NCBI GenBank assembly: GCA_046724665.1
Contig: JBKOWZ010000310.1
Coordinates: 1 to 5,543 of the forward strand
Direction of reading: 5' to 3'
DNA from: Actinocrinis sp046724665
Lineage (GTDB): Bacteria; Actinomycetota; Actinomycetes; Streptomycetales; Catenulisporaceae
Length of the DNA stretch: 5,543 nucleotides
Below the pieces are notes generated by a model. It was not told where the DNA came from and made no database searches. It saw nothing but the letters and a program-made list of their open reading frames with translations. Below, piece by piece: positions 4,857-5,543 of this stretch. Every line of letters starts with the position of its first letter. Within the stretch, counting starts at the first letter, position 1. A program made the translations under genes and the position numbers.

Positions 4857-5324
4857 GTGGACCAGGGTGCGGTTGACCTATCAGAGGCCGCCACGAGGCT
4901 CGGCTCGGCAGGAGGCGCGACTGCGGTGGAGGACCGCGACTTCGTCGAGGTGCGCATCCCGGCCGTGGGCGCGTACCTGTCCGTGCTGCGCACCGCGACC
5001 GCCGGGCTCGCCGCCCGGCTCGACTTCACCCTGGACGAGATCGAGGACCTGCGGATCGCGGTGGACGAGTCCTGCGCGATGCTGCTCCAGAAGGCGGTGG
5101 AGGGCACCAGCCTGACCTGCCGGTTCGACCTGGAGGGCGACGCCCTGGCGATCACCGTCTCGGCGCCGACCTCGGACGGGCGCCCGCCGGCCCGCGACAC
5201 CTTCGCCTGGACGGTGCTGACCGCGCTGGCCGGCGAGGTGGACGCGGTCACCGCCGAGGACGGGCGAACGGTCTCGATCACCATGCTGAAGCGCCGCGAC
5301 GGCCTGGAGAAGACGGCAGAGTGA
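4857..5324 (+). CDS. RsbW/UsfX-like anti-sigma factor (HATPase fold)
   Basis: The 155-residue cytosolic protein should bind and hold an alternative sigma factor of the SigF/SigB family. After a short variable N-terminus, residues 29-150 match the fold: FVEVRIPAVGAYLSVLRTATAGLA, then the N-box helix IEDLRIAVDESCAMLLQKA (Glu71 in the position of the catalytic Glu of SpoIIAB), then the strand-rich region, then FAWTVLTALAGEV. The DLRxAVDExC and F-W-x-VLTALA signatures resemble mycobacterial UsfX from memory. The Mg-binding Asn of the N-box is replaced (Met75) and no DxGxG box is seen, so kinase activity is doubtful. I chose GTG 4857 because GGGAGG (4847-4852) is just upstream. ATG 4806 (172 residues) lacks a ribosome-binding site and overlaps the possible -10. 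The stop overlaps the next start as GTGA. Confidence 0.88.
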   Translation: MDQGAVDLSEAATRLGSAGGATAVEDRDFVEVRIPAVGAYLSVLRTATAGLAARLDFTLDEIEDLRIAVDESCAMLLQKAVEGTSLTCRFDLEGDALAITVSAPTSDGRPPARDTFAWTVLTALAGEVDAVTAEDGRTVSITMLKRRDGLEKTAE

Positions 5325-5543
5325 CTACCGCGCAGACCCCGATCACGCCGGCCCCCGACAGCACCGACACTGTGGCCGTGGACGCGCGCGCCCTGGGTGC
5401 GGACGCCGTGGACACCGCGGAGACCGACCCGGTGGACGCGGACGCGGACATCGTGGAGGCGGACACGGTGGACGACGACGCCCTGGACGACGACACGCTG
5501 GTGGACCACGAGGCCGTGACGTTCGAGCTGCCCGGGGTGGCAG
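5321..5543 (+). CDS. Acidic N-terminus of a downstream protein, probably a SigF/SigB-family sigma factor (3' end outside window)
   Basis: GTG at 5321 overlaps the anti-sigma stop (GTGA) and has GGAGAA (5306-5311) about 9 nt upstream, so translation is probably coupled. The 74 codons visible read VTTAQTPITPAPDSTDTV onward. They hold 21 Asp/Glu, one Arg, one His and no Lys, rich also in Ala, Val and Thr with repeated Val-Asp pairs. This is most likely a disordered acidic extension; a change to FELPGVA near the edge may mark the start of a folded domain. No sigma-factor motif is visible yet. The assignment rests on the family rule that an RsbW/UsfX-like gene is followed by its sigma factor. Confidence 0.65.
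   Translation, partial: MTTAQTPITPAPDSTDTVAVDARALGADAVDTAETDPVDADADIVEADTVDDDALDDDTLVDHEAVTFELPGVA

Overview
This high-GC window (third codon positions are almost always G or C, and GTG starts are used) comes from an actinomycete, most likely a Streptomyces-like or related mycelial lineage. The main reasons are the nickel superoxide dismutase with its dedicated peptidase, the CGNR-type zinc-finger regulator, and an RsbW-like anti-sigma factor translationally overlapping the next gene. The assignment rests on protein-family recognition by eye; no search was run.

Layout from left to right. (1) The 3' end of a tryptophan-rich, helical protein on the + strand (3-518), possibly the tail of a PadR-like regulator. 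(2) Convergent with it, a zinc-less medium-chain dehydrogenase/reductase on the - strand (534-1493). (3) Upstream on the same strand, a short-form malic enzyme (1579-2799). A perfect 12-bp hairpin sits at its stop codon and a palindrome lies over the promoter-proximal region of the reductase. (4) A 420-bp divergent intergenic region (2800-3219) with hairpins on the malic-enzyme side and a cluster of palindromic and direct repeats with roughly helical-turn spacing on the other side. (5) A CGNR/ABATE zinc-finger regulator on the + strand (3220-3786), overlapping tail-to-tail with (6) sodX, the Ni-SOD maturation peptidase, on the - strand (3764-4153). (7) sodN, the nickel superoxide dismutase, divergent from sodX (4228-4623), with a compact possible bidirectional promoter, a leader that can fold two ways around the ribosome-binding site, and a strong 14-bp terminator hairpin. 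(8) An RsbW/UsfX-like anti-sigma factor (4857-5324), with (9) a GTGA-overlapping, very acidic open frame running off the right edge (5321-5543). By analogy with usfX-sigF of mycobacteria, the latter probably begins a SigF/SigB-family sigma factor.

Functionally, SodX trims the SodN propeptide to expose the His-Cys nickel hook, so sodX and sodN form one unit. The malic enzyme and the NAD(P)H-dependent reductase are a plausible reductant/redox neighbourhood, and the anti-sigma gene begins a stress-sigma operon. I see no mobile element, CRISPR, tRNA or rRNA. The gene content looks like ordinary chromosomal core; the most interesting signals are in the intergenic regions, above all the sodX-sodN spacer.
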